From the IMG/VR virus record IMGVR_UViG_3300021964_010180, positions 1 through 29,555 of that record: a DNA stretch of 29,555 nucleotides; one strand, written 5' to 3'. The notes beneath the pieces were generated by a model. That model was not told the origin of the DNA. It ran no database searches and was given only the letters and a program-made list of their open reading frames with translations. The DNA comes from a virus. How positions within the stretch are numbered: the stretch's first letter is position 1; the number at the start of each line of letters is the position of its first letter. Positions 29,005 to 29,555 of this stretch are shown piece after piece. The position numbers and the translations under genes are program-made.

Positions 29005-29502
29005 ATGAAAGATTATTTTAAATTAAGACAAGAGCTTAATGAAGCTAAAATATCTCTAGCTAAGCTTTCAGCTGGTATGAAAGTTAACATTATTCATGAT
29101 GGCCGAAGTGCAAAACAATTTGGAATCAAGGATGAAAATGTCTATGGTGGTAAAGTACAAGTATTAGGTTTAGGGGTTATTCCATATAAAAAGGAAGCCT
29201 CTAAGCAATTAGTATTAGCCAAAGACATGGCAGATCTTAAAAAGAAATATAGTCAGGTATTTAAAAGCGAAGAAATTATGTATGGATCATTTTTTAATGC
29301 AAGACATAGATTACAAGCAGCATTTGATGCTATTGTAAATGCTGATAAAAAAGTTAAGCCAGGTTTTGGTGCTTGGATATGGCAGGTTATTGATGGTCCA
29401 AACAAAGGTAAATTTGGCTATTGTTATATTGGTACTGGTAGAAATGATGAATGGGAAGTAAGGTTTTTAAATAAATCAACTCAATTCAGAATCGAAAGTT
29501 AA
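29005..29502 (+). CDS. Cassette protein with LNE start
   Basis: 165-aa protein. MKDYFKLRQELNE-AK again fits the targeting pattern, with LNE followed by Ala. The mature part has a barrel-like region (GMKVNIIHDGRSAKQFG, VYGGKVQVLGLGVIPYKK), a helix (FNARHRLQAAFDAIVNADKK), and a C-terminal sheet rich in Trp/Gly (FGAWIWQVIDGPNKGKFGYC; EWEVRFLNKSTQF). No family recognised. TAGGAG precedes the ATG. Confidence 0.68.
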   Translation: MKDYFKLRQELNEAKISLAKLSAGMKVNIIHDGRSAKQFGIKDENVYGGKVQVLGLGVIPYKKEASKQLVLAKDMADLKKKYSQVFKSEEIMYGSFFNARHRLQAAFDAIVNADKKVKPGFGAWIWQVIDGPNKGKFGYCYIGTGRNDEWEVRFLNKSTQFRIES

Positions 29503-29506
29503 TTTC

Positions 29507-29527
29507 ATATATACCTGAGGTATATAT
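29507..29527. repeat. Perfect 21-bp palindrome between genes
   Basis: ATATATACCT, centre G, AGGTATATAT: two 10-bp arms in the 30-bp gap before the last ORF. It is not followed by a U-run, so an operator-like DNA site or mRNA stability hairpin is more likely than a terminator. Confidence 0.6.
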
Positions 29528-29532
29528 AATAT

Positions 29533-29555
29533 ATGATGAAAATATTTGATGAGCT
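29533..29555 (+). CDS. Start of next cassette gene (3' partial)
   Basis: Two adjacent ATGs (29533, 29536) open a frame reading MMKIFDEL to the window end. The aromatic-basic beginning resembles neighbouring proteins, suggesting the cassette continues. No clear ribosome site; product cannot be assigned. Confidence 0.4.

Noticed and set aside
29525-29530. TATAAT just before the last ORF as an early promoter
   Set aside because: No TTTACA-like -35 at 17 bp and only two bases to the ATG; it is part of the AT-rich palindrome flank.

Overview
This window is a contiguous piece of a T4-like (Straboviridae/Kyanoviridae-type) tailed-phage genome. It is AT-rich, and essentially every gene lies on the + strand with stop/start overlaps of a few bases. 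The diagnostic set is the T4 replication core: sliding clamp gp45, clamp loader gp44/gp62, RegA, DNA polymerase gp43, UvsX and helicase gp41. Around these are genes typical of marine T4-like myoviruses: a CobS/MoxR-type ATPase, Hsp20, a WYL_2/Sm-like small protein, a SleB hydrolase, bS21 and DUF3008/DUF5824/DUF5872-type proteins. The host cannot be named from sequence alone; a marine Gram-negative host is the best guess.

Layout. 1-5.0 kb: AAA+ ATPase (5' partial), HNH endonuclease, DUF3310 protein, then 45, small conserved genes, 44, 62 and regA. 5.0-5.8 kb: a late-promoter region, Hsp20 and a 42-aa membrane peptide. 5.8-8.9 kb: gp43 and a methyltransferase. 8.9-14.2 kb: an Sm-like protein, a TET-associated-type DNA glycosyltransferase, a second methyltransferase-like protein, a primase-polymerase-like protein, UDP-glucose dehydrogenase and an NAD-sugar epimerase/decarboxylase. 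Together these look like a nucleotide-sugar and DNA-hypermodification module. 14.2-16.5 kb: SleB lysin, thermonuclease, GIY-YIG protein and cytidylyltransferase. 16.5-19.5 kb: bS21, UvsX, a linker gene and gp41. 19.5-21.5 kb: a run of very small genes, several with a single membrane segment. 21.5-29.5 kb: a polycistronic cassette of about 13 proteins.

Regulation is unusually readable. Eleven sites match TTTACA-17 bp-TATAAT (one ends TTTACT), most with a GG or TGG before the -10, as in T4 early promoters. In five of them the start codon lies 6-8 nt after the -10, so the mRNAs should be leaderless. T4-type late boxes (TATAAATA) occur in intergenic DNA before the 85-aa gene, before hsp20 (as a divergent pair in a 12-bp inverted repeat) and inside the early promoter of the last cassette. 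Two of the late leaders carry the same hairpin.

The most striking biology is in the last 8 kb. Most proteins there begin with a short peptide resembling the capsid-targeting sequence of T4 internal proteins, ending in (L/I)xE, the gp21 prohead-protease consensus. I infer that this cassette encodes proteins packaged in the head and probably injected with the DNA. They include a protein with ligase/capping-type nucleotidyltransferase motifs (KxDG, EGFV, VKL) and an HxGH-type nucleotidyltransferase fusion.
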